NCBI RefSeq assembly: GCF_018294505.1
Contig: NC_057810.1
Location: 704,021,622-704,085,621 of the forward strand
DNA length: 64,000 nucleotides
DNA from: Triticum aestivum
Lineage: Eukaryota; Streptophyta; Magnoliopsida; Poales; Poaceae
Reading direction: 5' to 3'
Of the stretch, positions 43,603 to 55,547 are shown piece after piece. The translations under genes were made by a program, and so were the position numbers. The notes beneath the pieces are model-generated. The model did not search any database. It was given only the letters and a program-made list of their open reading frames with translations, and was not told where the DNA came from. Each line of letters opens with the position of its first letter. Position 1 is the first letter of the stretch.

Positions 43603-44259
43603 TGATACGTCCATTTTGCATCATACTTTTATATCCATATTTATGACATTATGGGTTGTTATTACACATTATGTCTCAATACTTATGGCTATTCTCTCTT
43701 ATTTTACAAGGTTTACCATGAAGAGGGGGAATGTCGGCAGCTGGAATTCTTGCTGGAAAAGGAGCAAATATTGGAAACCTATTATGCGCAGCTCCAAAAA
43801 TCCTGAAACTCCACGGAAGTTATTTTTGGAATTAATAAGAATTATTGAGCGAAGAAAACACCAGAAGGGGCCCACACCCTGGCCAGGAGGGTGGGGGCAC
43901 GCCCACCCCTACCGGGCGCGCCCCCTGTCTCCTGGGCCCCCTGGTGGCCCTCCGGTGCCCATCTTCTGCTATATGAAGGCTTTTACCCAGGAAAAAATCA
44001 GAACCAAGCTTACAGGATGAAACTCCGCCGCCACAAGGTGGAACCTTGGCGGAACCAATCTAGGGCTCCAGCAGAGCTATTCTGCGGGGGAAATTTCCCT
44101 CCGGGAGGGGGAAATCATCACCATCGTCATCACCAACGATCCTCTCATCGGGAGGGGCTCAATCTCCATCAACATCTTCACCAGCACCATCTCCTCTGAA
44201 AACCCTAGTTCATCTCTTGTATCCAATCTTGTATCAAAACCACAAATTGGTACCTGTGG
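43603..44259 (+). repeat. 3' LTR of the gypsy element, left piece
   Basis: Starts TGATACGTCCATTTTGCATC after the polypurine tract and runs to the left copy of the LINE target duplication (GGTACCTGTGG, 44,249-44,259). It continues at 51,648. Confidence 0.85.
44249..44259. repeat. Left 11-bp target duplication of LINE B
   Basis: GGTACCTGTGG, identical to 51,637-51,647; the poly(T) of the inserted LINE starts at the next base. Confidence 0.95.
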
Positions 44260-44569
44260 TTTTTTTACAGTACACAGTAGGGCAAAACCCCACTGCAATT
44301 TTTATATTATTTAAACGACAAAAACAAGAAGGTTCCATTGTACATAAGGCTTGAGATAGCCAAAAGAGCAAAGAGGAAAGAAAAACAAGGAAAAAACTAG
44401 CTACTAAGATTACAACACAAGATTATCAGCCAACAACAGTAGGCTCCAGCATAGCTCTTCTTAATTCTAAATCTGAGTAGGTTGAGCTCCTCCAAGAAGA
44501 TAGCTTTCCACCTCTGAATTCTAGGTTGAATTTCTTGGAAGATCAAGTTTTCCCTTGAGATCCAGATAG

Positions 44570-47500
44570 CCTAAGAAGCAAGGATGATTATTTTCATGAA
44601 AAAAGGCACATGAAGTTTCTGCTTGAGATCAAGAAAAGATTCCAGTACTGAAACATTTGCCTGTCTTGAAGGGCATATAAGGTCCCAACACTGAGCTGCA
44701 AAAGGACAGGTCCAGAAAATATGCTGGAGAGTTTCCTCCTATTGGCAATTGTTGACAACACAGTTATAGTTGTCCAAATGAAAAGTTTTCCTTCTCAGAA
44801 GATTTCTAGTATTGAGCCTGTCATGAAGTAGTCTCCAAAAAAACACCTTGTGTTTTGGCTGACAGGAGCTGTTCCAGATCCGATTGAATTGTTTTGGCAC
44901 AATTTTAACTCGCATCATAACTTTATATGCCTTAGCAACTGAAAATTGCTCATTTCCCCAAATGTAACTCCTGGTGTCAGTGTAATCTAGTGTATCAGAG
45001 GCCCTTAAAGCAATGCAAATGTCTTCCATAGCTTCAAATTCCTGGAAGGCTTGCACAGTCAGAGGTAAATGAAACAGATCCTCCAAGTATTCAGTTTGGA
45101 TAATGGTGTGGACAGTAGCAGCCTTGTTTTTCACAAAAGAGAATAAGTGAGGGAACATGTCTTGCAAACAAGCTGAGTGCCAAAGATCAGTCCAAAATAA
45201 TGCACTCTTGCCATCACCTATGTTGCATATGGCCAAGGACTTGTAGTTATCAATAAGCTTAAGGTTTGCCTTCCACCAGAAGGATCCAATCCAGCTATTA
45301 CCAGGCAGTGAATCATTGTTGTAATATGATTCCCAGATCAAGTTGACCCAAGGAATACTGTGCATGTTATAGAACTTGTGCAGGTTCTTAAGTAGCAGGG
45401 CTTTATTCTGAACAAAGATATCCATCACTCCTAAACCACCCTGCTTTTTAGGTCTGCAAACAGTGTTCCATGCCACCATGGCAGGCCTATGGTCCTCTAG
45501 ATCAGGGCCTCTCCAAAGGCAATGCCTCAAATACTTTATGGCTTGAGTTTTGATGGTGACAGGCACATCAAGGCATCCCATGAGATAGATCAACAAAGAA
45601 TTTAGGACAGATTTCACCAGCAGCAATCTCCCAGCCATTGTCATGAAGGAGGACAAACCCACAAGCTTCTTCTGTAGTCTTGTGACAAGAGGGAAGCATT
45701 GCTCAACAATAGGCTTATGAAGACCTAAGGGTGCTCCCAAATACTTAATTGGAAAAGATTCCTTCTTGTAGTGAAAAGTATTTATCAAAATCACCACCTT
45801 CTCTTCTGGCACATTTATTGGAATCATACTTGATTTATTATAGTTTACTTTAAGGCCAGTGGCATCTGCAAAAGTATTGAGAAGGGCTTTGAGACAATGT
45901 AGTTGCTTGGCATCTGCTTGAAGGAGAACCAGGGTGTCATCAGCATACTGGACAATTGGAAAATCAGGGCATGACTCCACTTGCAAGGGAGAAGTTAATA
46001 AACCCAGGTGCATGGCCTTGTTTAGAACTGACTGAAGTAGGTCTGCAGCAAGCACAAAAAGAAGACGGGACAGAGGGTCCCCCTGCCTGACACCTCTAAG
46101 GCAATAAAACTTTTTGCCAGGAACACCATTTAGCAAGATAGCAGATGAAGCAGAAGTGAACATCATTTTGATCCATTGAATCCATCTGTCCCCAAAACCT
46201 TTGGCCTTTAAAATATCCAACAATGCCTGGTGCTCAATGTGTCAAAAGCCTTTTCAAAGTCCAATTTAAGTATAATGATTTCTCCCTTAGACTTATGACA
46301 TTGGTGAAGATATTCATATGCCCAACCCAAACAAGCATGTATGGATCTTTCTTTAAGAAAACCATATTGATTGATGTGAACCAACTTGAGAATCACCTTC
46401 TATAACCTGTTTGCCAACAGCTTAGTGACTAGCTTCAGACAGCAGTTCAGTAAATAAATTGGCCTAAAATCATTTGCTGTCAAAGGACTACTCCCTTTTG
46501 GAATGAGGGTTATGTATGAAGTATTTAAGCTCTCAAGTGAAATTTTCCCTGCATGAAAATCATATATGAATTTGAGCACATCTCCCTTAATAATGTCCCG
46601 GCACGATTTGAGAAATTCATTGTTAAAACCATCAGGGCCTGGTGATTAGTCTGTTGGGAGATCATTGACCACGACATCAATTTCTTCTTCAGTGAAAGGT
46701 AATTCAAGGTTATCAAAAATGTATGTATCTTGTCTCTGCCCAAACAAGGAAGCCAAATGAAAGTGCATTGAAGTTTTTTGATATGTGCCCATTCTTTTTT
46801 TATAAGTTTCCAAGAGAATTGTAGCTTTCCCAGCATGATCAGATATCTCAACTTGGTCATCATTTTGAAGAACAGCAATATGGTTATGTCTGTAGTTGAT
46901 TGAGGCTTAAGTGTGAAAAAAAATTGTGTTTTCATCACCAAACTTCACCCCCTTGATTTTCCCTCTTTGCTTCCAATAAATCTTTTGATTTCTCAACAAA
47001 ATATGTAGATGTTCTTTAAGAACAGCCCTGCAATTCCATTCATGAATGTCCAGCTCTCTAAATTCCTCAAAGAAATCCCACAGAAAGATGAGCTCATTTA
47101 GCTTTGCAATTTGAGTTTTCAGACAGGACAATGATTTGGCCCACAGCTTCAAAGCTCTTCTTAAGTTTTTAAACTTAGCATTCAAAGTTTTTACAGCATC
47201 AAGATTTCCCATAGGAATATTCCAAGCAGCAGCAACTACCTGCTTAAAATCAGAATGTTGGAGCCAATAATTTTCAAACCTGAACACTCTTGCTTTTGGG
47301 ATAGAAGTACCAACTTTTATAACACAGGGCAGATGATCTGATATAGGCTTTGCAAGAGGTAGCACAATGGTGTTCGGAAAAGATGTCATCCATGAAGCAG
47401 AAGTGAAAAACCAATCAAGTTTTACCAATAGAGGATCATGCTGCATGTTATTCCAACTGAACTTTCTACCATGCAAAGGTAATTCAACTAAACCTTGATT

Positions 47501-48028
47501 ACTGATTGCCTCATTAAACATAAGCATATCATTAACATCTCCACCAGGTCTGTTTCTATCTGATGGTGCATTCATAAGGTTGAAATCTCCCATTAGAATC
47601 CAGTCAACATCATCAGGCATGTGAATATTCAAAAACTAGTTAATAAACTCAGTTTTGTCTTGTGGATCACATGGCCCATAAATATTAGAAAGAATCCAAG
47701 ACTGATTAGAGAGCAGACTGGTAAGTTGTACTAAAAGTGAGAACCTGTTTTGTGTAATGACTTCTCCAGAGAACTGAGCACCATTCCAAGCCACAAGAAG
47801 ACCCCCAGAAGCTCCAACGGAGGGAAGGAAAGCAAATTTATTAATTCTGATAGGGCAGAAGTTTTTAATGTAAGTTGTGTCAAAAGTCTCTCTCTTGGTT
47901 TCTTGAAGACACAAAATTTTGCAGTCACTCTCATCAATTTTCTGCCTTAAAGCCAACCATTTGTCCTCAGAATTCATTCCTCTAATGTTCCAATTGAGAA
48001 TATTATAGTTTCTGTTTGTGTTATTCAT
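44570..48028 (-). pseudogene. LINE B ORF2 (endonuclease, reverse transcriptase, zinc region)
   Basis: ATG near 48,028 (MNNTNRNYNILNWNIRGMNS). Endonuclease: WNIRG, LQETK, IYGPCD and MGDFNLM. A TAG at 47,636-47,638 replaces the Trp that LINE A has at that point. Reverse transcriptase follows, with stops near 46,909, 46,650 and 46,403 and a frameshift near 46,240. The 494-codon open frame (46,223-44,739) holds GVRQGDPLS and the active-site YADDTL (about 45,940), then the zinc-binding RVT tail (WNSSCQPKHKVFFWRLLHDR). A TAG at 44,739 and another near 44,570 lie inside the Cys/His tail. Several of these stops fit TGG-to-TAG change. Confidence 0.9.
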
Positions 48029-48312
48029 GTTAACACATGTTGGTTTTGTACCAGAGATCAAGCACCAGCACTTGATCAGCCAAAAATAAAAGAAGATGGC
48101 ACAATGCCCTGATCCACAGCACATCACATGACCAGCAGAGCATCCAACCGTAAATCATATAAGTACTAATAAGAGAGTACATCACCAGACATACAGGTTT
48201 CATAAAGTGCCAGTAGCCAAGTCTTACATCATTCGTAAAAAGTTCCAAAATAGGGGGAGAGGTACCACACACACAACCCCTCAACACATTGCTCCAATTA
48301 AGGCCTCATACA

Positions 48313-51300
48313 TTATGAAGAGTTGGAGGTATGTCCTTCTCCTTTGGCCAAGGGAACCTTGTCCAAAACATCCTCTTGCCTTCTCTTGGGCTTCTTGGCC
48401 AGCTTGTCCTCCAGCTCCCCCTCAGCAACCTTACAGAAAGAGGCAGTGAGGTTTTTAACAACTGATTTTTGAATGATGGGATGGACAACATTGCAGGGTA
48501 GACAATCATTATTAGAACAGGAGTTTCTCTTGTAACCAACATTGTCCTTCTTAATTCTATCACTTCTCCTTACCTCTGTTTCAACTAGTGGAGTTTTTCC
48601 ACTTCTTCTCTTCCTCAAGTTATCTTGGCCAAAAGGCTGCAGCAGGGCCTAGGAATCCACATCCTGCATATTGGCAGCCACTCCAATATTTTCTTTGCCC
48701 TTGTCCTGAGCACCTTCCTCCATGGCCTGACAAATAGGTGCATGTGAGGTAGGACACTTGTCAGGTATATGAAACAGAATGGCTTGATCCATATTCTCCA
48801 CAGCAGTGAAAAGTTCCCACATTCCAAGTTTTAACATGTTGACAGTCCAGGCAAACTTATCAGGGGACAGAAGAAGGTGGACAATAAAGTTAAACCAACT
48901 TACAGGAATGTTGGTAGAGAAAGAGCTCCTGTTTTCCAAAGGTTGCTCTTGAAAGTGATGTTTCCACAGCAGCATGCCTTCTTCAGAAACAATATGATCA
49001 TTGTTAGCAGCAGCAACCATCTGAATTCATTTCAAACCAAGTAGAGAAGGTGCCATGCTAAAGTGGTCATCTATTTGGTTAACCCAATTACCTTGGAGCC
49101 CTGATTGAAGATCCTCCAGGTTCTCAACTGGTTGGAAGCTTCCTATAGAAGTATTTATATGATCAGGACTGCACGCCAAGACTTCATTGGAGGATCCACT
49201 AGCAAGGGAAGGTTGAATTTGCTCATCAGTTGTCACAACAGCCAAAGGTAAAACAGGGACCAAAACAGTCTCCAATGTAGCTTCTAGCAATACAGGTGGG
49301 ATAGGAGCCACATCTAGAGTTGCAGAAACGTTAGCATTAACATTTGTTCCATGAATAGTGGGTGCAACATGTTGCAGTTGGTCTGCAACAATTTGATCAT
49401 GCAGAACAACATCAACCATTGCAGCATCCTGGTTCTGCTCATGCCACAAAGGAGGCTCCTCATCATCTGACTGATAGTCCTGAATGATGTTCAACAGTCC
49501 ATTAGCAATCATAATGGCAGGAGGAGGAAGAATAACAGGCACTGCAGCCCTAGGAAGGAGAACCTCCACTGCAACATCTGCCCAAGCCATTTCTTCCTGC
49601 TGCACAGCATCCAAGAGGTCCTCAAGATCTGCATTCTGGTTATTCTGTTGATTCACTTCCCAGTTATCCCAATTCTCTTCAATCTGAACATCCATATTAT
49701 TGTTGTTGACAACATCATCATGAAAACCATCATCAGGCTCAGCATTTTCAGGTAAAGGGTGTGGGTCCACATTTGCAGGAGGAAAAGGATCCTCATCTGC
49801 TGGGCCTCCACCAAGGAGCTCACTTGCCAGAACTTCAATGGAGGAAGACCAGCCATCTTCCTGAAACTCATCCCCTTCAGACCATCTCATACTTTTTGGA
49901 ATGATATCTAAGTTCATAACTCTTGCCTTGACTACAATACGTCCCCATGTGATCAGCTTCCTTGTCCCAGGTGATCATATGGCCAAACTTACTAACAGCA
50001 CATGCCAAATACTCAGCGTTACGAAAATCAAAAGGAACTCCCATCATAAGCAACCAAACAGTTCTATTAAAGTGAACCCTCCTGTGGTTTCTTCCCTCAT
50101 CATGCTTCACAAAAGTAATAAACACATCACCAAATTCATGAGGGCTATCTAGAACCAACTTATCCATGTCTCTAACCTTCGTGAGCCGAACATAAGCCTC
50201 TCTGAACGGGCAGTGCTGAATGTCCCGCAACCCCAACTGCCTATGCTCAACAATAAACTCCTCAAGAACAACTCTTACATTGGGGAATGGAGCATCGGCG
50301 GCGAGGGGATGGATGGTCGCAATCGCCCAATCTTCATGGCGACGAGGATGATGCGGCAGCACCACCCGAGCCACCCCATTGTGGCCAGGGACCTGCTGAA
50401 TGTCGAAGCCATGGGGCAGGAAGGGACGCGGGTCAATCGGAATGTTGGCCATCGGAGCCGCAAAACGAGCACTCGCCAGCGATGTCAAGCTCAAGGTGAC
50501 GGGAGCAGAGTTTGAGCACTGTGAAGAAACAGAGGAGCAGTGCGGAGAAGTTGAGGAGGAAAGTGCAAAACGAGACTGAAAATTAGGAAACAAATCCCAA
50601 ACAGAGCTCGCTAAAAGAGGAAACTAGCAAGGGGTCGCGGGCCGGGCCAGTGGACTTGAACCAGTCCTGGACCGCGTCTAGGTCCCAGGCCTCATTTGGT
50701 GGGCTGGGGAAAGTAGCAAACCTAAGTGACGGAAAAAGCCCAGGAAGGCGTTTGCCGTGACACTCCCGAGCAAAGTGGCACATCTTGCCACACGCATAAC
50801 ATTGAAACGAGTCATTTGAATGACCCAGATTCCCGCCCTCTGTAGTCGTTGCGTGAACCTCTCCTGAGGAATTAATATTGGGCATTAAGGGCACATTATT
50901 GTCTGTGGCCACATTATTGCTGGTGGTCGAAATATTCGCTAGGCGAGCAAAAACTGACGGCCGGAGTTGATCGCCGGACACTCTGCCGGTGGCAGATCCG
51001 GGCGCGGACCACTAGTGACCAAAGTCCAAGAAGCTTCTTCTTCACGATAGAAAAGTTGTTCTTCACGTAACCAGTTAGGTCCTCCAAATCCCCAAAGATT
51101 GAAAACTAACTCAAAATCTTTTTCAACCACACGGCCATGATTATAGATCTCAAAACCCACTACTTTTGAGGCAACAGAAAATTTGAAAGTTCTGTCCTTG
51201 AGATGAAGCACACGGAAACCTTGGGGATAACCACCAAAACAAGATTGCAACGTGATAGTAACCATGTGACAATCCAACCGAAAACGAGCATGGCAGAAGG

Positions 51301-51577
51301 AAAGCACCAAAGTGAACTCTCGTTGACGAAAACCAGGCGAAAACACCACTCGGTGACCAAACTTTTTCCTCATTGAATGCTGAAAATCTTTACCTCGAGC
51401 AAAGTTGAGTGAAAGAGGATCCGTGACCATCCTAGCAGCAACTCCTCCCACAAAGAAACCAGAGTTAGGTTGGTGGCTGCCACCCTCAGAGTGACAAGTG
51501 GCAGAGAGGCAGTGGCCGCCGGCGCCGGAGTGGCAACCGACGGTAGGAAGAGTGGCCGCCGGGGCCGGAGTGGCCAT
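48313..51577 (-). pseudogene. LINE B ORF1 (RNA-binding protein), at least three frameshifts
   Basis: Starts MATPAPAATLPTVG near the 5' end. The first 200 residues correspond to the LINE A ORF1 start (CFGGYPQGFRVLHLKDRTFK). A frame change near 50,985 leads to a single knuckle CYACGKMCHFAREC (about 50,790). Another near 50,590 leads to a conserved middle domain (FREAYVRLTKVRDMDKLVLD, NRTVWLLMMGVPFDFRNAEY), and one near 49,955 to a long acidic part (49,917-49,027). In-frame stops at 49,027 and about 48,646 precede the basic end (RRSDRIKKDNVGYKRNSC). It would coat LINE RNA. Confidence 0.8.
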
Positions 51578-51636
51578 CGGCGGTGATCGCCTAGGGGGGA
51601 GCCTAGGAGGGGGAGCCTAGGAAAGACAAGTCTCAT

Positions 51637-51647
51637 GGTACCTGTGG
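51637..51647. repeat. Right 11-bp target duplication of LINE B
   Basis: GGTACCTGTGG directly after the LINE 5' end, identical to 44,249-44,259. Confidence 0.95.
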
Positions 51648-52512
51648 GTTGCTAGTAGTGTTGATTACTCCTTGTAGTTGATGCTCATTGGTTTACTTGG
51701 TGGAAGATCATATGTTCAGATCCTTAATGCATATTAATACTCCTATGATTATGAACATGAATATGCTTTGTGACTAGTTACGTTTGTTCCTGAGGACATG
51801 GGAGAAGTCTTGCTATTAGTAGTCATGTGAATTTGGTATCCGTTCGATATTTTGATGAGATGTATGTTGTCTCTCCTCTAGTGGTGTTATGTGAACGTCG
51901 ACTACATGACACTTCACCATTATTTGGGCCTAGGGGAAGGCATTGGGAAGTAATAACTAGATGATGGGTTGCTAGAGTGACAGAAGCTTAAACCCTAGTT
52001 TATGTGTTGCTTCGTAAGGGGCTAATTTGGATCCATATGTCTAATGATGTGGTTAGGTTTACCTTAATACTTCTTTTGTAGTTGTGGATGCTTGCAATAG
52101 GGGTTAATCATAAGTGGGATGCTTGTCCAAGTAAGGGCAGTACCCAAGCACCGGTCCACCCACATATCAAATTATTAAAGTACCGAACGCGAATCATATG
52201 AGTGTGATGAAAACTAGCTTGACGATAATTCCCATGTGTCCTCGGGAGCGCTTTTCTCATTATAAGAAATTGTCCAGGCTTGTCCTTTGCTACAAAAAGG
52301 ATTGGGCCACCTGGCTGCGCTTTATTTACTTTCATTGCTTGTTACCCGTTACAAATTATCTTATCACAAAACTATCTGTTACCTACAATTTTAGTGCTTG
52401 CAGAGAAAACCTTACTGAAAACCGCTTGTCATTTCCTTCTGCTCCTCGTTGGGTTCGACACTCTTACTTATGGAAAGGACTATGATAGATCCCCTATACT
52501 TGTGGGTCATCA
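51648..52512 (+). repeat. 3' LTR of the gypsy element, right piece
   Basis: Continues the LTR from 44,259 and ends CTTGTGGGTCATCA. The next five bases (CGGCT) would be one side of a target duplication whose partner was lost with the 5' half. Confidence 0.85.
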
Positions 52513-52692
52513 CGGCTAGGGTAGAGCATGTCAGGTCGGTCGTGCGAGTATAATAGTACCCCTTTGGCCCTCAAACCCCATGTCCAAGTCAATAATAGCT
52601 CAAAAAATCAATAATAGCCCCACCAAGGTTTGTCTAAAAAAACAGAGTAATTAAGGCGTCTGTTAGTCCCTTTAGTATAAATACTATATCAT
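52513..52692. other. Flank of the gypsy element, no gene seen
   Basis: Low-complexity AT-rich DNA; nothing supported. Confidence 0.4.
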
Positions 52693-52859
52693 TAATAATG
52701 GCCCCACCTTTTGTCTCACAAAGTATGTTGGAGTACAACCGGCTACACGTTTACAATCCGCTTCTATTCTCTCTCCTCTTCTCTCTCCTTCAACTAAGCA
52801 CAAATACTATATTTAAATCCTTATAGCCTGCTTATGTCATCTAGTTGTAGTACTTGCTC
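52693..52859. mobile_element. Decayed partial copy of the 53,370 MITE
   Basis: From ATGGCCCCACCTTTTGTCTC to GTAGTACTTGCTC it follows the right half of 53,370-53,657 in order (CTCTCTCCTCTTCTCTC, AACTAAGCA, CCTTATAG). A TAA follows. The left half is missing or unrecognisable. Confidence 0.6.
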
Positions 52860-52861
52860 TA

Positions 52862-53366
52862 AAGTTACTCTCCACTGTGTAGTCTGAAATGCCGGGCATG
52901 CAGCGGGCGGTGCCCTCGGTCGGCGCGCCGCTTCAACGGTGGAAGTAGTGAGAGGTCGCGTCGCCCTGACTTGCCATCAATGTGGAGCGGCGGGCTCAGC
53001 TGGCGCCGGGTGGGAAGCGCGCGCGGGAGGGGGAGGGGTTTTTGTTGGGCCAAGAAGGTGAGAAGCCAACTTGGGATCGGTCCGGACAGGGAAAATATCA
53101 TGTGCTCCCATACTTTGCATATGACACTAGTCTATGTTACTACTCCCTCCTTTCCGGTTTATAGAGATGTTTAGAGTAACATAGTAATATGTTATAGTAT
53201 AAGTTACTCCCCTCTATGCCCAGCCTTAGACTCTCCCAGTGCTCCACCATGTATAGCTGCAAAGCCTGCCACGTAGACATAGAATATGATGTGGCACCAA
53301 TAAACTAAGCACCTATGCATTCAAGACTTGAGTTACTAAGCCATTTAATGCACTTAGCACCTCATC
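52862..53366. other. Low-copy DNA with a one-sided Stowaway end
   Basis: TACTCCCTCCTTTCCGGTTTATAGAG near 53,140-53,165 resembles a Stowaway left end, and TTACTCCCCTC near 53,205 may be its remnant. No gene is supported. Confidence 0.4.
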
Positions 53367-53369
53367 TAA

Positions 53370-53657
53370 GAGCATGGTTAATAGTACAGCCAGCTGTTGG
53401 CTATAAGCCAGTGCCATGTCATCTACAGCCCATCTTATAGTCAACATGTACAATAGTAGATCAAAAGAGTGTACTACTTTTTTATTATGTGGCCCACCTT
53501 TCATTCTCACAAAGTGCCTAGGAGCACGTGCTAGAGCTGGCTCTTCATGAAGAGCCCGCTTACCTTCTCTCTCCTCTTCTCTTTCCTCGAACTAAGCAGA
53601 AATATACTACTCGTGTATTCCTTATAGTCCGCTGACTCAACTCTATTGTACTTGCTC
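53370..53657. mobile_element. MITE with TAA duplication (Tourist/Harbinger-like), 288 bp
   Basis: TAA flanks both sides (53,367-53,369 and 53,658-53,660). Ends are GAGCATGGTTAATAGTACAG at the left and, inverted from the right, GAGCAAGTACAATAGAGTTG, a partial inverted repeat. It is non-coding. TAA target duplication is typical of PIF/Harbinger MITEs, but the end sequence is not the classic one. Confidence 0.6.
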
Positions 53658-53660
53658 TAA

Positions 53661-54289
53661 GCACATCTAAGCACTTACTAGCACCCCCTTGACCGTGGAC
53701 CTTGACGGTGTACGTCACCTTGTGTCTCATAATTTTCCTCGGCATCATCTGAGTCCTAGAAGATCTCACCCACATCATCATTAGCATGCAACCGCCTTTA
53801 TAGACAACGTGCGCAGAAGGAGTAGAGGCGACTTGGGACACACTACCACCACGTTGTGGGCACTCCGTATGTGCTCGTGTGCGTGCAGTGTGCGTGTTTT
53901 TCCATCGGTGCTAGCTCTAAGGCCGAGGCTGCGGTCGTCTTCGTCTCTGACTAGTCGTTGAGCAACGACGGCAAAGAGGTGTTGCAAGAGATGCGCAGGC
54001 GTCGTTGCGTGCGAGCTTCGCCGTAGCACGATGAACCGGTCGTCGCCGTGGATGGCGCATGCCTCCATGCAGCCGAGTGTGTGGCATGCATGTGTTATTC
54101 ACGTGCATTCTGCAGCCGAGTGTGTGTCTATGCACATGTTGTGTACGTGCGTTGTGTGCTGCATGCTGTGCGCGTATGTGCATGAGTTGGATCGGATGGA
54201 GTTAGTGTGTTGGCTTGTGTACATGTGTGGCTGCATGCGTCCTGTACATGCGTGGCTTGTTGCGTGGTTATCAATATTTCAATATAAAC
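53661..54289. other. Low-copy DNA, no gene supported
   Basis: GC-rich with many TGTGTGC and GTGCATGCGT words around 54,060-54,260. Overlapping chance frames on both strands are not supported by any motif. Confidence 0.4.
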
Positions 54290-54291
54290 TA

Positions 54292-54452
54292 CTCCCTCCA
54301 TTCCTAAATATAAGTCTTTCTAGTCATTTCAAATAGACTACAACATACAGATGTATGTAGACATATTTTAGAGTGTAGATTCACTCATTTTGTTTCGTAT
54401 GTAGTCCCTTATTAAAATCTCTAAAGAGACTTATATTTGGGAATGGAGGGAG
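54292..54452. mobile_element. Stowaway MITE, 161 bp, complete
   Basis: CTCCCTCCATTCCTAAATAT at the left and ATATTTGGGAATGGAGGGAG at the right form the inverted repeat, with TA on both sides (54,290-54,291; 54,453-54,454). Confidence 0.92.
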
Positions 54453-54454
54453 TA

Positions 54455-55547
54455 TAAAACATCTTCAACTTAGCATCCTGATGTACCGTTTCTAGTGGTT
54501 AGCGAAAAGTTCATGTTCTTTTATTTGTTTATAGGTGGACAGGCGCCAAAAAAAGGGGAAACGCGCAAGGTTCCTTGCAGATGCTCCACCGTGAGGTTCC
54601 TTGCTCCTTCTCGGTCGTCGGGAATCTATACTCTTCAACTCTTTTCTTTTACGTGAGCTTTGTTCATCCTTTTCGCAACACGCGAGACATCTAGCATCAA
54701 GGTGCATGTGTCATGCAAGAAAATGGAGATAATTAGATAAGTAGTGCGTAAGTGAGTCGTGCACTTTGATGGCACCTACGCAATATTTTTTCTCCTCGAT
54801 GGCACGTGAATAGTGCACGTACTCAACGACGGAGCACGGGATGGTAGCAATGACATGGTCAACCCTTTTTCAGAGAGAGTACGTACTAAATAACTTTGAT
54901 GTGTCCTATGAACTCGCAGAACGACGAGAAACTTGATCATGCCTTCTCCCTCGCCAACGCGTGCGCGGTGGCTCGCAACACGAGGAGAAACTTTTGCTTA
55001 CAAGCGGTGGACGTGTAGCAGTTCATTTGGTGTCAGATTGCCAGAAGTACTACTGTAGAACCATCGACTTTCGTAAGAGGCGAAGAGCCAAGTGCAAGGT
55101 CACCTACTAACCTTAGGCTAGGCGTAGTGGGAGTAACATAAGTAGGGGTACCTCCTTTTTTTATTCTAGAAACAACCACACACGAATATCGAGGTGCTGG
55201 TTACGTAGAACAAATTTCCTGGAGTCCGTGCTCAACCCTCCTCTATCTCTCTTCTCAGCCAGCCAGCAAACACGTGGATCCCATCGTCTGTTTGCTCACA
55301 TGCGGTCCCACATGTCAGTGAAAACGCAAGAGGACCCACTGAACCTACACATCTTTCACCTCGACGCGCTGGTGATGAAAAACAAATCCAATAAAGATCT
55401 TCGGTGGCCGCTTTTGGAGTTACTCAAGAGTAGTAAGATTCTATTTATAGTTTAATTCAAAATGCACATCACGTGGCTTCAACTACCACTCTATTTGTCT
55501 TTTGCTTAGCTTTGCATATGTACTCTTAAGCTTTTCAGGCCATTCTA
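54455..55547. other. Low-copy DNA, no gene supported
   Basis: About 1.1 kb without element ends or convincing coding sequence. It may be the site into which LINE C inserted; I could not find a clear LINE 5' junction. Confidence 0.4.

Larger units (their letters stand above)
44260..51636 (-). mobile_element. LINE B (L1 clade), full length, 7,377 bp
   Basis: Minus-strand LINE with poly(A) seen as TTTTTTT at 44,260, ORF2 and ORF1 in order, and a 5' end at 51,636. Perfect 11-bp duplications flank it, showing target-primed insertion into the gypsy LTR. Full length is unusual for plant LINEs. It carries several frameshifts and stops, so it is now inactive, though the unmutated duplication argues against great age. 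Confidence 0.95.
40756..52512 (+). mobile_element. Gypsy retrotransposon, 3' part, its LTR split by LINE B
   Basis: Contains the pol C terminus, an extra ORF, a long untranslated stretch, a polypurine tract (TTGGGGGAGT, about 43,593-43,602) and a 3' LTR that begins TGATACGTCC at 43,603 and ends GGGTCATCA at 52,512. LINE B occupies 44,260-51,636 within the LTR. Without the LINE and one copy of its 11-bp duplication the LTR is about 1,520 bp. The 5' half of the element is lost at 40,756. An extra ORF between pol and the LTR is known in Athila-like plant gypsy lineages. Confidence 0.85.

Noticed and set aside
46525..46941. 138-codon minus-strand frame in LINE B
   Set aside because: It is a shadow of the reverse transcriptase in another register; the true frame there has the conserved motifs and stops.
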